This document shows positions 62,284-64,000 of a stretch of 64,000 nucleotides of DNA, in pieces. The DNA comes from Rachycentron canadum (taxonomy: Eukaryota; Chordata; Actinopteri; Carangiformes; Rachycentridae). Position 1 is the first letter of the stretch. Each line of letters starts with the position of its first letter. The notes below the pieces were generated by a model. It was not told where the DNA came from. It ran no database searches and was given only the letters and a program-made list of their open reading frames with translations. A program made the translations under genes and the position numbers. The DNA is taken from NCBI GenBank assembly GCA_038496675.1, contig CM076650.1:11633435-11697434 (forward strand), written 5' to 3'.

Positions 62284-64000
62284 CTGAATGGAAAAGAAGA
62301 CATAGACAAAGAAAGACACAGTCAAAACACACTCCCTCAAAAGAGTAATATGTTTCATAGGCTCACAGTAACCTTGAGCTTTGACCAGAATAATATAAGC
62401 ATCCATGAGTCTGAATTCACATCTGTGCCAAATTTGAAGAAACCCCCTCAAGGTAATCTTAAATGTAGATATATTCCATTCATGAGAATGCGACAGACAA
62501 CCTGAAAACATAATGCCTATGGCCCAGCCACAGCTGTTGATTGCACGGAAGCACAAGAAACGTGCAATGGTTATGAGCTGAGCCAGATCCTGTGAAAACA
62601 CAGGATCATCTGTGATGAGCCTACAACAGAAAGCATATGCGATTATATCATGATAGAAATTAAAGCCACCAAGGCCAAAGAATTTAGAGGATAAAAAGGG
62701 TTCTTGGCTTTAGATCAGGCAAGCATCTTATTGGCAAAATCTACAGCTCTTTCTCCGAATAGGCTTGAGATGTGTGTTCTCTACCAAATTGGATTGTTAT
62801 AGGACTCATGGTGTCTGATGTTGAGGCTTTTTTGAAGCAGAAAACCAAGAACAACAATCCTTACAAAAACAGTAGGGTTCCACTATTTTGGGTTGCTAAT
62901 TACATTTCTTAACGCTGGAAGGTTTGCACTGGTATTGCTATTTTTCAGTGGTGGTTTGATGCAGGTAAGGCTTTCAAAGCCAAGTTGGGTGTCACTGCAG
63001 GGTGTCTGACTCATCCATTTCACATACAACAAGACAGTCACAGCATGTTGCACAGGCAGAAAACAGATCAATCAACAATGAATGGACAAATCCTTTGAAT
63101 AACGCAAAGACGTGGAAGCAACTGTATGTATCCCTCTTCTTCTTCTACTTTTCTTTGGAAGAAGTTCTGACCTGGCTCTGCCGGCCTCTGTGCTACTTTG
63201 GCAGCAAAGAACCCAGTCCTACAGTGCAGCAAATGGACCAACAGGGAATATGAGGACAGTCTCCTTAGATCTCCTACTATTACACAGTTTGACCCTATTA
63301 TTCCATCTGGAAGCCTTCCAGGGCTCAAGCTATGGGCCACTAAGCTCCCAGTGGGTTAAGAACACTGCATCAGCTGCCTAAACACTGTGAGCATCATTTT
63401 GTAGCAACACCTTTCTTCTAGACATTAATATTAAACGGTGCTAACTAGGACATTCAGCAGCGCCACTGTATGGGGATATGCACAGCTCATTTCCCTGTCT
63501 TCTGGGCTTGAGTAGAGGAGGATGGCAAGTTAAATATCCAGCATGTGATATGAACATACCCCTTCCAGGGCTAGCAGCTTTGCTGGCCGCCCATCTCCTC
63601 TCCTTCTCACTGAGGAAAGGCCTCTCGTGCCAAGACAAATAGTATTGATTGGCCACAAGTGCCTTTCAGTGTTGCTCACAAATAGCGTGTAAAACACCGT
63701 CCTCTTGTTGTCTGGTGAAATGTTTGTTTCCACAGCCCACAAATAGAATTGCAAAGAGCAATTCAGGGCATGATTCGCATCTATAGTTATGGCCACTATC
63801 AGAGCAGGACTTTCAACAACACAGTGTATAAGACCAGAGTTGCCACGAGCACCAGCTTCATCTCAATAAGTGTCACTGAATGCAGACTGAGGTGGAGCTG
63901 CTAGCTCATAGAGCAGCAAGTGAGGCAGAGGGAAACTTCTCCTTGGGCATTATCCCTGCACCGCCAGTCCTGGCTAGCATCACTGCTAACTGCACTTCAT
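62284..64000 (-). other. ctnna2: ctnna2 upstream intron, partial
   Basis: This is the intronic sequence 5' (in gene sense) of the penultimate exon; it continues past the window edge. It contains one fish interspersed repeat at 62361-62560, annotated separately. The open frames at 63068-63340 and 63441-63796 resemble no protein I know and lack plausible exon borders. No alpha-catenin exon peptide can be read here. Confidence 0.8.
62361..62560 (+). repeat. Fish interspersed repeat (same type), copy 2 in ctnna2 intron
   Basis: The words cacagtaaccttgagctttg, accagaataatataagcatc, tgtgccaaatttgaagaaac, ccctcaaggtaatct, acaacctgaaaacataatgc and cacagctgttgattgcacgg match the 3' part of the repeat seen at 37180-37408 and extend further, through the ACAACCCGAAAACATAATGCC-like end. 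It is antisense to ctnna2. It explains the long open frame that runs upstream from the penultimate exon. Confidence 0.6.

Noticed and set aside
62074..62601. A single 175-codon minus ORF as one coding unit
   Set aside because: Only 62149-62283 is exon, as shown by acceptor and donor sites. The rest is intron and an antisense interspersed repeat.
1..64000. CRISPR arrays, bacterial operons, tRNA/rRNA genes, endogenous retrovirus
   Set aside because: No regularly spaced identical repeats, no ribosome-binding-site-led gene runs, no cloverleaf or rRNA core sequence apart from the tRNA-like SINE heads, and no reverse transcriptase or LTR pair were seen.

Overview
The window is vertebrate, almost certainly teleost, nuclear DNA. 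It is AT-rich, has long GT, GAAA and AT microsatellites, and carries spliced coding exons with GT/AG borders. It also holds decayed Tc1-like and hAT transposons and short interspersed repeats of kinds common in ray-finned fish genomes. Nothing suggests bacterial, viral or organellar DNA. Two runs of N (22501-22900 and 46216-46522) are assembly gaps inside AT microsatellites. Narrowing the host beyond teleost would be guesswork. || Only one protein-coding gene can be supported: the 3' end of ctnna2 (alpha-N-catenin, catenin alpha-2) on the minus strand. Its last two coding exons are at 62149-62283 and 60188-60475, separated by a 1,673-bp intron and joined in phase 0. Together they encode 140 C-terminal residues, covering the end of the F-actin-binding bundle and the C-terminal tail. 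The rest of the gene lies beyond base 64000. The 3'UTR must run from 60187 towards lower coordinates; two possible poly(A) signals are listed. || Everything from about 1 to 59360 reads as intergenic DNA downstream of ctnna2. I find no other exon, tRNA, rRNA or recognisable ncRNA. The recognisable content is mobile-element debris. There are Tc1-like relics at 11603-12134, 22206-23011, 26941-27465 and 41235-41795. There are hAT transposase relics at 2925-3381 and 48280-48503. Non-autonomous elements with terminal inverted repeats lie at 8691-9520, 30620-30962 and 33201-33690. A tRNA-like SINE family has copies at 21078-21411, 29425-29700, 33284-33511 and 33711-33825, plus a scrap at 5165-5224. 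Other fish interspersed repeats lie at 17582-17753, 37180-37408 and 62361-62560. || I found no new biological system. The points most worth a second look are two complementary halves of one Tc1 family, a SINE nested in a DNA transposon, a well-preserved 343-bp inverted-repeat element, a near-perfect 17-bp hairpin, an assembly gap inside a Tc1 end, and the apparent absence of the alternative alpha-N-catenin exon. Family assignments of repeats come from remembered sequence patterns, not from a search.
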